A stretch of 64,000 nt of DNA from NCBI GenBank assembly GCA_029237695.1, contig CM055274.1, positions 67,515,484 through 67,579,483 of the forward strand, read 5' to 3'. Of this stretch, positions 1 through 11,299 are shown piece by piece. The position numbers and the translations under genes are program-made. The notes under the pieces are model-generated. The model searched no databases. It had not been told where the DNA came from and saw only the letters and a list, made by a program, of their open reading frames with translations. Origin of the DNA: Conchocele bisecta. Lineage: Eukaryota; Mollusca; Bivalvia; Lucinida; Thyasiridae. Each line of letters begins with the position of its first letter. Within the stretch, counting starts at the first letter, position 1.

Positions 1-8
1 GCACATAC

Positions 9-961
9 AACAAGAATTCTGCCACGGAAGCGGTGTCACGCCTGTAGAGGCATTTGACCATAACATGTCACATGATCATCATCATGGGCATGTGCTAAAG
101 TAAGCATCACAAAAACAGAGAAGTGTATGTTTAAAATACGAACACGGTCATGGTTGAAGAAACTTTTTGATATAAAAAAGTGTGTTTCCACAACCATGTG
201 AAGGGCAAAATTGTCATGGTCATGTTAATAGCGACATGAGTGTGTTCCAAATTATTACATGTATCAAGTGTCCAAATATTGAAGCAATCCATTAAGTAAT
301 ATTAATGTTATACGATGATGAAGAAGCGTCTACAAACTTTTTGATGCAAAAAATGGCTAAGTGTTTCCACCAAAATGTAAAGGTACAAGAGGTCAAGGCC
401 ATGTTAATGGGGGAATGAGTGTGTTCCCAATGCTCACATGTATCAAGTGTCCAAATATTGAAGCAATCTGTCCAGTAATATTAATGTTATATCATGATGA
501 AGAAACTTGTACAAAGTTTTTGATGCAAAATAATGGCTAAGTGTTTCCACAAAATTATGAAGGTGATAAAGGTCAAGGTCATGTTAATGGTGGCATGAGT
601 GTGTTCCAAATGCTCACATGTATCAAGTGTCCAACTATTGTAGCAATCCGTCAAGTAATATTAAAGTTATACCATGATGAAGAAGCTTGTACAAACTTTT
701 TGACCCAAAAAAAAATGGCTACGTGTTTGCACAAAAATATGAAGGTAAAAAAGGTCAAGAGTGTGTTCCCAATGCTCATATGTATCAAGTGTCCAAATAT
801 TGAAGCAATCCGTCCAGTAATATTAAAGTTATACCATGATGATGAAGCTTGTACAAACTTTTTGACAATTCGGTCGATGATGCGGACGAAGCCGACAAAG
901 ACAACAACGGAAAAGGCGGCGACTATAGTCGTGACTTCTGCTAAAGCAGGCGTGACAAAAA
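9..961 (+). mobile_element. Helentron-like (HINE/pearl) element, family J, copy 1
   Basis: It starts AACAAGAATTC and ends with a hairpin followed by ACAAAA. The block GTCACGCCTG at 35-44 is the exact reverse complement of CAGGCGTGAC at 947-956 in the 3' hairpin. The core is a tandem repeat of about 180 bp with unit starts near 349, 529 and 712, each carrying an ATGGCTA.GTGTTT phrase. A short GACGAAG/ACAACGG-rich stretch precedes the hairpin. Reading frames through the core are repeat translations, not genes. The HINE/pearl name is by architecture. Confidence 0.72.
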
Positions 962-977
962 CTATGTAGAACTTTCG

Positions 978-1540
978 ACAAACACAATAATTCCGCCATG
1001 GAAGCGGCGTTGTGCCTGCTGAGGCATTTGACCACGACATTATCATGGGCACGAAAAAGGTCAAGGTTATGTAATGAAGAAACTTTTTGATGTAAAAATG
1101 GCTACGTGTTTCCACAACATTGTGAAGGTCAAAAAGTTCAAGGTTGTGTTAATGGCGGCATGAGTGTGTTCCAAATGCTTTCATGTATCAAGTGTCCAAA
1201 TATTGAAGCAAATTCATCTAGTAATATTACAGTTATACCATGACTTTTTGACATGTGTTTTCACAACCATTTGAAGGGCAAAAGGTTCAAGGTCATGTTC
1301 ATGGGGGCACACGTCGGTTCCAAATGCTCACATGTATCAACTGTCCAACTATTGAAATGAGGCTGTTCCCAATGCTCACATGTATCAAGTGTCCAAATAT
1401 TGAAGCAATCCGTAAAGAATTATTAAAGTTATAGCATGATGAAGAAACTTGTACAAACTTTTTGACATTGTTGACGCGGATGACGACGGAAAAAATGGCG
1501 ACTGTAGTCATGCCTTCTGCTTAAGCAGGCGTGACAAAAA
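978..1540 (+). mobile_element. Helentron-like element, family J, copy 2
   Basis: The head repeats that of copy 1 (AATTCCGCCATGGAAGCGG, then GCCTGCTGAGGCATTTGACC) and the end is again TTAAGCAGGCGTGACAAAAA. Between them are two to three diverged core units and a GACGCGGATGACGACGG stretch. It abuts copy 1, so the two are nested or tandem. Confidence 0.62.
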
Positions 1541-1700
1541 TAGCATATCCGTAGTTAATGGCAAATTAGAGGCTGTCTGTCGATGAGAAATGCTGGTCTT
1601 AAGCACATATAAAGAAAATATTTAGCAGTTTCCAAAAACAAAATTGTGTATCCTCATCACGAAATGGGTTAAAAACTTGTCACGGCGATTCACGTTACAG

Positions 1701-1844
1701 AAGTGAAGTTGGTGAAGGATATTCCCCAGCTGACGAGCAGGGAGCAGCCAACCATTGCCGTCATCACCTCCCTGTACTGCGAGAAACTCGCTGTGGACGC
1801 CATGATTGACGACAAGACCACCTTCGTCAAGTACAAGACAGAGA
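1701..1844 (+). CDS. PNP_UDP gene, first visible exon
   Basis: The acceptor is ..CGTTACAG and the donor is GAGA|GTAAGT. The exon opens with two bases of a split codon and closes with one, giving 47 whole codons. It encodes the first beta strand of the domain (AVITSLYCEKLAVDAMIDD). The polypyrimidine tract before the acceptor is weak. Confidence 0.82.
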
Positions 1845-4800
1845 GTAAGTTGTATTGGCAGTAGCTGATATAGTAGATCTGGTCACTCACTTGCTGCTGG
1901 TCCTGAGTGCAGATCTACCATACTAAATACAGTTACTCATACAAGACATTTCTGTCACATCCGAGATTGCAGGATGGATATGTGACACAATGCTATATAA
2001 CATTTGATTGATTGATTGATTGCTTGATTGATTGCTTGATTGATTGGTTGGGTTCAGCAACCAACTCATACACAGACATGTATGCATGTTTTACAAACCT
2101 AATACTATTTAATACGATAGTTATTGAACTCGTTGACGGCTGCCAGAAAAGCAAACTCGCCATAACTTTGTTTCTTATGTAATCAGACATAAATATCATA
2201 TTATTTAAAATCGTCACTCATTAAGACCCTCCACATGCAATACATGTATATTAAAACATTGTAATCCACTGACTGTATACCTAAGTGTAATATATATTAT
2301 ATTGACAATATATAAACAAGAAACAAATATTAACGCATGGCACCTATTTATGCCTGCACCAAGTTTAATACCTGAACTATTTTTGTCAAGCTCGCCGCCG
2401 TAGTTTTATTGGTGAGTAATTTTCTTGTGAATTTATAACTATTCTAACTGCATTATACCTATATTCAGTCTCTCATCTGTATCTCACTCGATCTTTATTC
2501 TCGTTAAATTTTATTAATTTTGATTTCACATCTAATTTGTCAAAAGATTAGACAAATTATTTTACGGTACACAATACTCTTTACCATACTTTTCTAACAC
2601 ATTGAAGAAAAACTGTGTTCTAATAATTGTGTTCTAATAATGCTACATGTAGCATGGATTTGAACTTTATGTTTCATTATTACTTTGGTGATGCATGCTT
2701 TTTCCATAATATATTCCGTGAATGTTTTTCCTATTTTACACTGAATACTGCTTGTGTCAAGAAGGTACATGTAGCTTGTTATCTAGGATAGTTCAATTCT
2801 TATCATGCTTATTGAGCTGTTTTATGCTGTGCAACTGTTGCATTAGCGGCAATGGCTGATTATATTGTTACTGTTGCTGAGAATACAAATTCGCACTTTA
2901 TCAGGATTTATAATACGGATTTTACCAAATGACACCTATACGATATAACATAAACAAGATGGTACTTCTGAAGATACATTTCACCAAAATATTTGGGATA
3001 TGTCAATCGATGTTGTTTGTTTGTTGGGGTTTAATGGCCTATCAACAGCTAAGGTCATTCAAGGCCGGGTCAATGGATTTATATATTATATATTACCTGT
3101 ACAGATGGGGGGGGGGGGGAAATCCCAAAATCAGAACTGAATATTTACAAGTAAAAAATCTATATATTCAGCCCTGAAATCAGAATAATCCTGATCTGAT
3201 GCCAGGTCCTCCCACACCAGATTCACTTGGACCCTCCCAAAAGCAGTAGGATCAGTAATAATCTTGCTACTTTTATAATGGGCAATAACCCAATTCAACT
3301 ACAAAAGAGCCAAAGATAAAAACGTACCTGAGGGCCAAACAAACAAACAAACCAGGCAAATCATGATTACTCTGTTGTATGATTACAGTCACAACTTGTT
3401 GCTCGTCATAAACATGCATTTGTCAGCTAATTATCGCATTTGAATGTCAGCTTCCGAAATCGTAAACATCAACTCCAGGAAATTTAATACTAAATTGAAC
3501 TTGGCTGTAGGCCTATTGTGTCATAGATTTATCGGAAAACCACTCGTAGTGACGCAATTCCTTTAAAAATTCATGGTACTGACTAAGACACAAAGACACA
3601 AGCTCTTGAAACTCTTCAAGGCTTTCTTTTAGAAATTTTCAGCATTGCACACTTGTATATAATCACCACAAACACTGTAATACCTGAACACATATTGTAC
3701 GTGTATGATGATAAAAAATAACCGACTTTAACATTGCCAGAACTGACGCAGTGTCAAGTTTGTCATGTGACTACATCCATGGAAAACATGGCTGGTATAT
3801 TTGGCAAAAGTAGCGTTTTGCAACCCTAGTTATGTTTTCAATACATGTAATAAAACATTTTTATTATATTTATTCAGGTGACCCATAAGGTCATAGATCC
3901 AAATCCACTGTGCAATGCTCATTCACCAACTGTTTTGCTCGCATTTCATCCACATCTGAGACACAGGGTCTTTAAACGAAAACACCATGCTGTCGCATAA
4001 ATGTTAGACGACATATATAATATTATGCTATCAAAATACACTATCATGATATTCTCTATATATATATATGTCGCTGTGACTGCAGCAATTGTGCTTATGG
4101 CCCATGCAACCTGTGCAGTGCAAGACCGTTTAACTCTTAGACCGCTTAGAGAACAATTGTCGTCTGCTGTTGCTTTTATATCTTGCCGTATTTCTCAATA
4201 AAAACATGTTTTGACAGCACTTCAGAATCATTTCCAATGGAAATGATTCTGAAGTGCTGTCAAAGCATGTTGTAAATTGTTCTATTGTACCTTTAACCCT
4301 TAGACCGCTATTTTATTTTTTTGTCGTTTGCTGTTTATTTTCTATTTTCCATTTTTATCATCAAAAACATGCTTTGACAGAACTTTAGAATAATTTACAA
4401 CATGCTTTGACAGCACTTCAGAATCAAATAAGGCAAGATATAAAAGCAACAGCAGACGACAATTGTTAAGATATGAATACACAAGGATAGAGTCAGCACA
4501 TTTAGACACATACGCTCGCAACCTCGGGGTAATGTGATCCAAACAATTTGAGAGATGGTTCCAATTAGCCTCAAATAATTGCAAATTTAAATTTTAATAT
4601 AAAAACAGTTCTCTGCAACATTTCCAATTTTAGATGAGTCACAGGTGTACACGATGGGGACGATTGGTCGGTTCAGGGTGGTCAGTACGAAGCTGTCTCG
4701 GATGGCCACAGCTCCCCATACTGCCACCATATCCTTGGAGAATACCGTCACAAGGCTACTGGGTAAGTTATGTTGCGTGCGGTGACAGCTGGTGAGATGG

Positions 4801-6492
4801 GCCTTTTGTTTGTAACTAGTGGTACATCTGTGCAGTCTGGGCAGGTCGTACAATGTTTGCCATTCATGAAAACCATTATTAAGCCACCACCAAAGAACAG
4901 GTTTCATTACATAGTCCGTACAAACTTATGTTCAATTCTCTGTGAATTAGTTGGCATATTTTCATACTGACCCAAATATGAACTGCAACATGTTTGACAT
5001 TGTTACAGTATACATGTACTGGAGTAACATAAACATGTACTAGTAAGTGAATTTGATGCTAATTTAAATAAGCAGTGTATTCCAAACTGTCAAACCTTCA
5101 TAAATAAAATACATAACATAATAAACAATTATGTAGTTCATGTGTAAGTATTATTTCCATCATAAATAAAATACATAACATAATAAACAATTATGTAGTT
5201 CATGTGTAAGTATTATTTCCATCATAAAGAACATAAAAGAAATGAATGCTTGTTTTTGGATATATAATTTATGCTGGCAGCACATCTAGGTGCGTGTCCT
5301 CATGAGCGGATTGTGAATTGCGATCAGACTGCATGCACTGCACAAGTGTGACCCAGGAAAGTGGTGAGGTACAACTTGGCGTATATTGTAACCAGTGTAG
5401 TCCACATTCTAGCTGCATACAGTATTTATTCTAATAGTAGCCCCCTATCTAATAGTAGCCTACTCCCATATTTGTATTCTAAATATGTTATAATCACATT
5501 TAAAAATGGCTTTTGTATGCGAAATAACATTTTGATCCTATTTTCCACGTTTTGATACCCACAAATTGCGTAGCCCCAGGGGCGTTTATTAGAATAAAAA
5601 ATACGGTACACCTGAGCTGATAAGATTTTTTAACTATGTAATAAATAGAATAACCACTAGCCTTTGTTGGATGCAGAATATATTTCACGAGACTGTGTAA
5701 TGGTGATGCAACATATAGTATGATGATACAGATGGCAATATATGTATACTAAAATGTAGTTTTTCTTCCCCAGGGACGTTCAATAAAGTGGAGCATGTGT
5801 TCCTAGTTGGTGTCGCCGGTGGTCTCCCACACTACACAAACTTCTCCAAACACGTCCGCCTCGGCGACATTGTCGTCTCCATGGCAAGCAACAAAAACAG
5901 TCCCATCTACATCCACTGTCAAAAGGTGGAGACCATATACAACGGCCAAGGTTATGGCTACAACACCCGTCCATTCGGGTGCAGCAACCAAACTCTACAA
6001 AATACTGTTGCAAGTTTGAGATCAATAACGGAAGATGACTGGCTGAAACCGAGACCATGGGATACCTACATTGAACAAGGGAGCCAACTCTTATCATCCC
6101 AAGAATACAGCACACAACGACCTGCAAATGATTTACTCCCGTACAGAAAGCCCGATGGCACGACAGTGTTTGTTGAACACCCAAAACCAGCCAGCAGGAA
6201 GGCAAGAGGATACCAAGAGGGTCGGCCAAACGTCCATTACGGCGTTATTGGCTGCGGTAAACTGGTGTCTCGCACGGACGATCTGCGAAGGGACTTTGCA
6301 GAAATGCATTGTGTGAAAGCATATGAAGTGAACTTTGAATCAGTGTTGGAGTCGCTGGAAGGCAATCGGAATGAAAGTTTCCTGGTAATCCGAGGAATAT
6401 GCGACTACGCTGACGGGAGTAAGAAAGAATGGCACGGTTATGCGGCCCTGGTTGCTGCTAGCTACATGAAGTCTGTAATAATGGCAATGTGA
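1701..6492 (+). CDS. PNP_UDP-fold (nucleoside phosphorylase/nucleosidase-like) gene, last three exons
   Basis: The gene is read as exons 1,701-1,844, 4,634-4,762 and 5,774-6,492. All joins are GT-AG and in phase, giving about 330 residues up to the stop at 6,490-6,492. The protein begins inside a nucleoside phosphorylase-like domain (TIAVITSLYCEKLAVDAM), passes a glycine-rich loop in FLVGVAGGLPHY and ends with RGICDYADG. That last motif matches the family's VRgISDyaD block, whose Asp is catalytic in MTA/SAH nucleosidases and purine phosphorylases. Family members cleave or phosphorolyse the N-glycosidic bond of nucleosides. Which substrate this one uses, or whether it is active, cannot be told. 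The 5' exons lie left of the window; related animal proteins often carry an N-terminal extension, which I cannot see. The introns hold a SINE, a foldback and a MITE. Confidence 0.85.
2004..2050. repeat. (TTGA/TGAT)n microsatellite
   Basis: A tetranucleotide tract in the first visible PNP_UDP intron, with TGCT interruptions. Similar TTGATTGATTG tracts sit at the edge of SINE-like repeats elsewhere in the window (29.83 kb, 30.26 kb, 36.85 kb, 37.49 kb), so this may be the tail of a decayed SINE. Confidence 0.7.
3012..3352. mobile_element. SINE-like element, partial
   Basis: It opens with GTTTGTTTGTTGGGGTTTAA and closes with GAGGGCCAAACAAACAAAC. The body (CAGAACTGAATATTTACAA, CCTGATCTGATGCCAGG, GTAGGATCAGTAATAATCTT) is shared with the element at 17,873-18,347. 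A G13 run lies near 3,107. The two ends are inverted relative to each other (GTTTGTTTG / CAAACAAAC). The rest of intron 1,845-4,633 shows no recognisable feature apart from the foldback at 4.13-4.48 kb. Confidence 0.55.
4130..4475. repeat. Nested foldback (inverted repeat), likely MITE remnant
   Basis: The outer arms are GAACAATTGTCGTCTGCTGT.. on the left and its complement ..AACAGCAGACGACAATTGTT on the right near 4,448-4,468. Inside is a perfect hairpin at 4,210-4,264 with about 25-bp arms (TTTGACAGCACTTCAGAATC and complement). A third copy of the CACTTCAGAATC arm lies at 4,410-4,425. No target duplication is clear. Confidence 0.6.
4634..4762 (+). CDS. PNP_UDP gene, second visible exon
   Basis: The acceptor is CCAATTTTAG and the donor is CTACTGG|GTAAGT. 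In phase with both neighbours it reads ESQVYTMGTIGRFRVVSTKL and then LENTVTRLLG, the segment joining the first strand to the glycine-rich loop. Confidence 0.82.
5099..5222. repeat. 62-bp direct tandem duplication
   Basis: Two essentially identical AT-rich 62-bp units (5,099-5,160 and 5,161-5,222), each starting CATAAATAAAATACATAACA and ending ATTATTTCCAT, in the second PNP_UDP intron. The near-identity suggests a recent duplication. Confidence 0.85.
5420..5606. mobile_element. TA-flanked MITE (Tc1/mariner-like)
   Basis: The left end is (TA)CAGTATTTATTCTAATAG and the right end is AATAAAAAATACGG(TA), which is its approximate inverted complement. It is about 190 bp with TA on both sides. The subterminal GGGGCGTTTATTAG phrase is also present in the MITE at 12,151-12,675, so the two are related. 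Confidence 0.55.
5774..6492 (+). CDS. PNP_UDP gene, terminal exon with stop codon
   Basis: The acceptor is TTCTTCCCCAG and the exon contributes 239 codons to TGA. It carries FLVGVAGGLPHY, a basic variable middle (HPKPASRKARGYQEG), YGVIGCGKLVSR, and near the end FLVIRGICDYADG followed by WHGYAALVAASYMKS. The last two match the catalytic-Asp block and C-terminal helix of PNP_UDP proteins. The first ATG in the exon (5,788) is internal and not a start, because the two upstream exons join in frame. No clear AATAAA is visible in the next 300 bases. Confidence 0.9.
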
Positions 6493-6990
6493 ACATGATT
6501 GGTCAACTAAACTAAACGTAAGTGCAAATTTAGAATCATCTGGAATTTCAATTGATGGATTTTTTTTTATTGAGCATAGGCTGCGTATGTGAATCCAATA
6601 ATTGTTTACAAGAAAACATCTTTAATGTGAAATTGACAGACTATCATAATTTTGCACTTACGAACATTTTAGTTGTACAAAGTTTAGTGAAACGGCCCCC
6701 TGGTTCTCAGCTCGGATATATTTAGCCAACAACCAGGTTACATGTACTGTATGGTAAACATGTCTGAGAGTGGGGAGTGATTTGTATACATTTCATACTC
6801 GATGTCAAGCAGTTTGATTGGCTGAGCCTGAGCTGTGCTCAGTTTCTGCCAATACAGCTGTTAGTTATCAACTTTACATTGTGAGTGTACATCAAACAGG
6901 TATGTTTTTTCTCTCTATTTTTCTTATTCCTTGATCAAACATTATATGCATGTACCATATTTCCACCCTCAGTTGAATCATATTGACCAA
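6493..6990. other. 3' flank of the PNP_UDP gene, no feature recognised
   Basis: AT-rich sequence with the 3' UTR of the preceding gene presumably at its left edge. I see no further ORF, RNA or repeat here. Confidence 0.5.
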
Positions 6991-7328
6991 TAGTAGAGTG
7001 CATTTATGAAAAAAATGGCAAATAAAGGAATTAATTCCTACAGAAGCGATTATTGGTGTGTGCAATATATAGGGTGTGTTACGTAACATAGTAAAAATCT
7101 AGAAAAATCTACAGGTGCTAAATGCCTTTTTTGGGGTAAAAAGTGAAAAAAATTTAAACGAAAATGTGAATTTCTCGAATCCGCCCATAACTCCATCCCT
7201 ATTTGTCTGAGAAAGTTGAAAATTTCTAGGAATGTATAAACATGTATTGCGCAAAGATTCAACACTTTATATCGTTTTTGAAAAAAATTCAATATGGCGG
7301 CAAAATCCAAAATGGCTGCCAAAAATGC
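6991..7328 (+). repeat. Left terminal inverted repeat
   Basis: Matches the complement of 9,944-10,270 with scattered differences over the whole length, from the terminal TAGTAG.GTGCA to the internal TTTTGGCAGCCAT/ATGGCTGCCAAAA boundary. Confidence 0.8.
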
Positions 7329-7349
7329 ATTTTTTTTCTAAATTTTACA

Positions 7350-7680
7350 TAAAAAAAGTAATGGCAAATATGGGAATTAATTCCTACACAAGCAATTTTT
7401 GGTGTGTGCAATATATCGGGTGTGTTACCTAACATAGTAAAAATCTAGAAAAATATAACGATGCTAAATGTCTTTTTGGGTAAAAAGTGGAATTTTTTTA
7501 ACGAAAATGCGAATTTCTGGAATCTGCCCATAACCTCATCCCTATTTGTCTGAGAAAGTTAAAAATTGCCAAGGATGTATAAATGTGTATTTTGGAAAAA
7601 ATTAGAGACATTATCGTCTTCGGAAAAATCCAATATGGCGGCAAAATCAAAAATGGCCACTAAAATGGCGTTTTTTAATA
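7350..7680 (+). repeat. Direct second copy of the left inverted repeat
   Basis: Repeats the left arm at a spacing of about 344 bp (GGAATTAATTCCTACA at 7,029 and 7,373; GTTAC.TAACATAGTAAAAA; CAATATGGCGGCAAAATC) but is more diverged than the right arm is. The element therefore has two tandem arms on the left and one on the right. Confidence 0.75.
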
Positions 7681-8194
7681 TTTACCAATGTTTTATATGA
7701 ATAGTTTTCATTAACTGTGTCGTTACCAAGTCTGCATCCTAAAGCTGCGTACTGACAGTTGCTTGTAAGCTGGGTGCTCCAAAACTTGACGGCGGATACT
7801 CCAACACTAGTAACTGTATTATCTCCCCCGATAATCGACGCCACCATTTGCTATATTACGTTTCACAAACGCTGAAGCTACATTCATGGTTTCAATACAA
7901 AATCAAACAGTTCCCACACCAGTTAACACCCCACAGTGTTAGTTACATGTTTATCTTTATTATTTCTCGTGTCTAACAATTTAGTCTATGCTATTTTAGT
8001 TAATAATAGTGTAAAATCGTGTTTGGGCCATACCAAATTCGTACTCGTACCGATTCGTACCCAACGCGATTTGTTCATTCTAAGTTTCTATGCGATTGTA
8101 ACACCTTCATCAACATTACCATAATAGTACCGTAACGTTCTACGCCATTTGCTTTTCAATTTATTGGGAATTTAATCTGATATGGTACTGCATT

Positions 8195-9613
8195 GTGACT
8201 ATCGTTTGGCGGTGCTGTCATGGTAATATCACATGGCGAGATAAAAAAGACACAGAAGTGGTAACTGAGTATCTGCTTGAACGGAACCCATTCAAAACGG
8301 ATAATGATCTCAAAAGTATAACAAGTGGGGTAGTGTCATATGACAGCACTGCTGATCAGGCCAAGCAGATTGGAGACACGATTGTGACCAAGATGGCTGG
8401 CCAAAAAGTAAACGAGTTCTCGTTCAAGAAGAAAGATGCCGTCCTGCCTATGAACGAAAAGTTCAAAATCGACGAACATACAGTCAAGATCGGCCATTAT
8501 CATGTTGTTGATGGTGGCATGTTGCTGCAGTGGATTCCTTGGGAAAGTGGTCAGACATTCGAACAAATCTGTGATGGCTATGACAACGGGCCAACTTACT
8601 AAAGGCGGCACTCATGGTCGTAGAACTGCAGGAATGGTTGGTACAGAAGTAAGGTTTACCCAATCCAGCATATTCAGAGGGAAGAAAACATTGTTAGCTA
8701 ACCCCAAAAACAAACAGCTCTTCATAAACATGTTGTTCCGAAGAATGAATAGTGAGGGCATAGAAACGTCACAGCTGTTGCAGATGCCGATTTACGCATC
8801 GTATTGACAGCTGTACGCTGTTCACAGTCAAAACGAACCATATTGGTCGGAGATGACACTGACCTATTGGTGTTATTGTGTTATCATACAACATCGCAAG
8901 ACTCACACCCTGTATACCTACAGCCTAGACCCAAATTCAAGCGTGATATCTGTTGGGATATACACAAACTGTAAGCATGCCTTGGTGAAGATGTATGTAG
9001 GAACATATTGTTCTTACATGCTATCTTGGGGTGTGACACGACTTCAAAAGTGTTTTGCTTAGGAAAATGGACTGCTCTGAAAGCATTTGAAAAGGGTGAA
9101 GTTTTCCGTCATGCTGCATCAGTGTTTCATACACCACCAACAGAGTTGACAAACGAGAATATTGTCAGCAGTGGGGAACAAGCCCTCGTGTACCTATACA
9201 AAGGCAGTCATGGGCAAACATTCGACAGCTTACGTGTGAGCAAGTTTGTCGAAAAGGTAGCCAAATGTACCATGTTTGTTGATCTGAAACAACTTCCACC
9301 AACCTCTGATGCTGCACAGTTTCACAGCTTGCGGGTGTACCTGCAAATACAGGACTGGAAAGGTGATAATGCACTGAGTCCAATGGACTGGGGCTGGGAA
9401 CTAGTTGGAGAGAGGCTATTCCCAGTGACAACGACGAAAGGTCCAGCTCCAGCACACATATTGAAGGTTGTGCACTGTACCTGTTCTGGTGGTTGCAAAA
9501 CAAAGGTGTGCAGCTGCAAAAAAGTTGACCTCGAATGTAGTTCTGCGTGTAGTTCCTGCAAAGGAGTTAGCTGTGCGAACTCAGCACATCTAGACTTGGG
9601 ATCTGACTACTAG
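8195..9613 (+). pseudogene. Decayed FEN1/XPG-like (PIN-fold) nuclease with Cys-rich tail
   Basis: One intronless gene is broken by a frame change at about 8,590-8,604, a compensating change near 8,770 and a TAA at 8,972-8,974. The pieces read, in order: an N-terminal helical region (ITSGV..., FSFKKKDAV); VVDGGMLLQWIPW; CDGYDNGP; ANPKNKQLFINML; ADADL (8,780-8,794); VGDDTDLLVLL (around 8,846-8,878); LHAILGCDTTSKVF.LGK; LPPTSDAAQFHSLRVYLQ; and a tail with about a dozen Cys (CTCSGGCKTKVCSCKK, then CSSACSSCKGVSC). FEN1/XPG nucleases have acidic motifs of the DG, ExE/DxD and DxD type followed by a helix-two-turn-helix containing GxDY..., and I read the ADADL, GDDTDLL and GCDTT segments that way. 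Apparent internal deletions flank VVDGG and CDGY. Anonymous multi-copy genes of this type are common in mollusc and cnidarian genomes (recollection). A biochemical role is not shown. Confidence 0.7.
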
Positions 9614-9943
9614 CAGTTGACATTGTACATACATAACTGCACGTAAAGTAGATAGGTAATCAGCTTGGAATGTGAATTTGATAGTACGCTAATTAAGAAC
9701 TAGTGATAGTCTTTCATATGTTTGTTTTCTGCTACCGCATTGACCATCCAGATTATTGCAATGATGTAATATTCATTGATGCTACGTTTCATACCATATT
9801 GGATATCCTAAATTGACCAGTAGCAATTTGACTGTCAAGAACTTTTAACGTGTTGTATTTCATATTCAATACATTTAATAGCACTATACAATTGTATTGA
9901 CACCATTACTTTGTTTATCTAAAACCATCGGTAAATTTAGAAA

Positions 9944-10270
9944 AACAATTTTTGGCAGCCATTTTGGATTTTGCCGCCATATTGAATTTTTTTCAAAAAC
10001 GATAAAGTGTCGAATCTTTGCGCAATACATATTTATACATTCCTAGCAATTTTCAACTTTCTCAGATAAATATGGATGGAGTTATGGGCGGATCCCAGAA
10101 ATTCACATTTTCGTTCAAATTTTTTCACTTTTTACCCAAAAAAAGGCATTTAGCACCTGTAGATTTTTCTAGATTTTTACTATGTTACGTAACACACCCT
10201 ATATATTGCACACACCAAAAATCGCTTCTGTAGAAATTAATTCGATCATTTTCATAATTGCACCCTACTA
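9944..10270 (-). repeat. Right terminal inverted repeat
   Basis: Inverted copy of the left arm. From left to right it reads TTTTTGGCAGCCATTTTGG, CCGCCATATTGAA, CTATGTTACGTAACACACCC and finally TGCACCCTACTA. Confidence 0.8.
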
Positions 10271-11299
10271 CAACTTTCGACATAATTTACTCAATTTCAG
10301 AAAAAAAATCATTTGAGATATTTATTTAGGCATACTGGAGAAACGTTGACGGCGTGCTATTGCAATATACCCACTTTTCCGAATCAGAAAGGGGGAGATA
10401 ATCCATGACCTGGGTGTCGAATCAAATTCACTTTGCACATCCAATATCAAGCCTCCGGCTATTGCGGTTTAAAAGTTTTACTACTTATAAGAAACGTAAC
10501 AGATGGACGGAAATCCTTGACAAAAACATTATACCCATTTTTTTCTTTCTAAAAAGTTTGAAATAAAGTCCAAAAATAAAATAATACTTGCATCCAGTGA
10601 AGGCAAATTTCAATGTCATAATTTTGGTGCACAGTTTTTAAAGTTTTCAAACACCAGTGTGAAAATATAGAAGAAATTGGTTCATTGACTTTTGGACCAT
10701 TGTAGTCACAGATGAGCCGGTATATTTACACAGTCTGATCAGGGCTTACAATGTTCGCTATTGAGATGGGGTAACATCCCTGATGTCGTTAACTAAAATG
10801 TCCGGCAGTATCAGGTTGCATTATCTTCATAATTAATTACTGACAAGATTTAGGTCCAAGGAACACAGAACCCATGATGTGTAGCAAACATTTCCAGATG
10901 ACTCCAAGCTGAACATGGTTTTGGGTTCAGTATGGCAAGTTAGGATAACCTTGGGCCCAGATTTCACATTTCTTCACAGCACGTGTTCATGCTACATGTA
11001 TTTACGTATTACACCAGCGCACTAACTTGGCACTTTCAAAATATGAACCCTGAAAGTCCCTCTTTACCACATTACCTTTGTGTATACTTATATGTGTTTA
11101 AAGCACCAACTATCACATGACAATTACATGTATACTTGTCTTTTTAATGGCAGTAAAAGAGAAAAACATGTATCATTGTGTTCGTATTTTTAGCAGAAAA
11201 CATATTCATACCAAGGAGAATATCAAAATTTCATCGACTACTGTCTGTTCCACGTTTTTGCTGCCGACAATCTTTTGACTATTAAACAGATTAAATCTA
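10271..11299. other. Intergenic, no feature recognised
   Basis: AT-rich DNA between the TIR element and the repeat-dense block. A short CAGTCTGATCAGGGCTTACA phrase near 10,731 resembles the interior of the Q-type MITEs in the RED introns, but no boundaries can be drawn. Confidence 0.4.

Larger units (their letters stand above)
6991..10270 (+). mobile_element. TIR transposon carrying a FEN1/XPG-like nuclease gene (decayed)
   Basis: Sequence from TAGTAGAGTGCA (6,991) inward to about 7,328 recurs inverted at 9,944-10,270, ending TGCACCCTACTA, so this is a 3.28-kb element with roughly 300-bp inverted ends. Shared landmarks are GTGTGTGCAATATATAGGGT, GTTACGTAACATAGTAAAAA and AATATGGCGGCAAAATCCAA. 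CAA lies just outside both ends (6,988-6,990 and 10,271-10,273) and could be a 3-bp target duplication. The left repeat is followed by a diverged direct copy (7,350-7,680). The only gene-like content is the broken intronless ORF at 8,195-9,613. I see no DDE transposase. Confidence 0.75.

Noticed and set aside
5788..6492. Start of the PNP_UDP protein at the ATG in the last exon
   Set aside because: Two upstream exons join in phase with correct GT-AG sites and supply the first part of the domain.
8853..9062. Separate small gene between the nuclease pieces
   Set aside because: It is an out-of-frame read; the frame with ADADL and GDDTDLL continues the nuclease-like gene across this interval.
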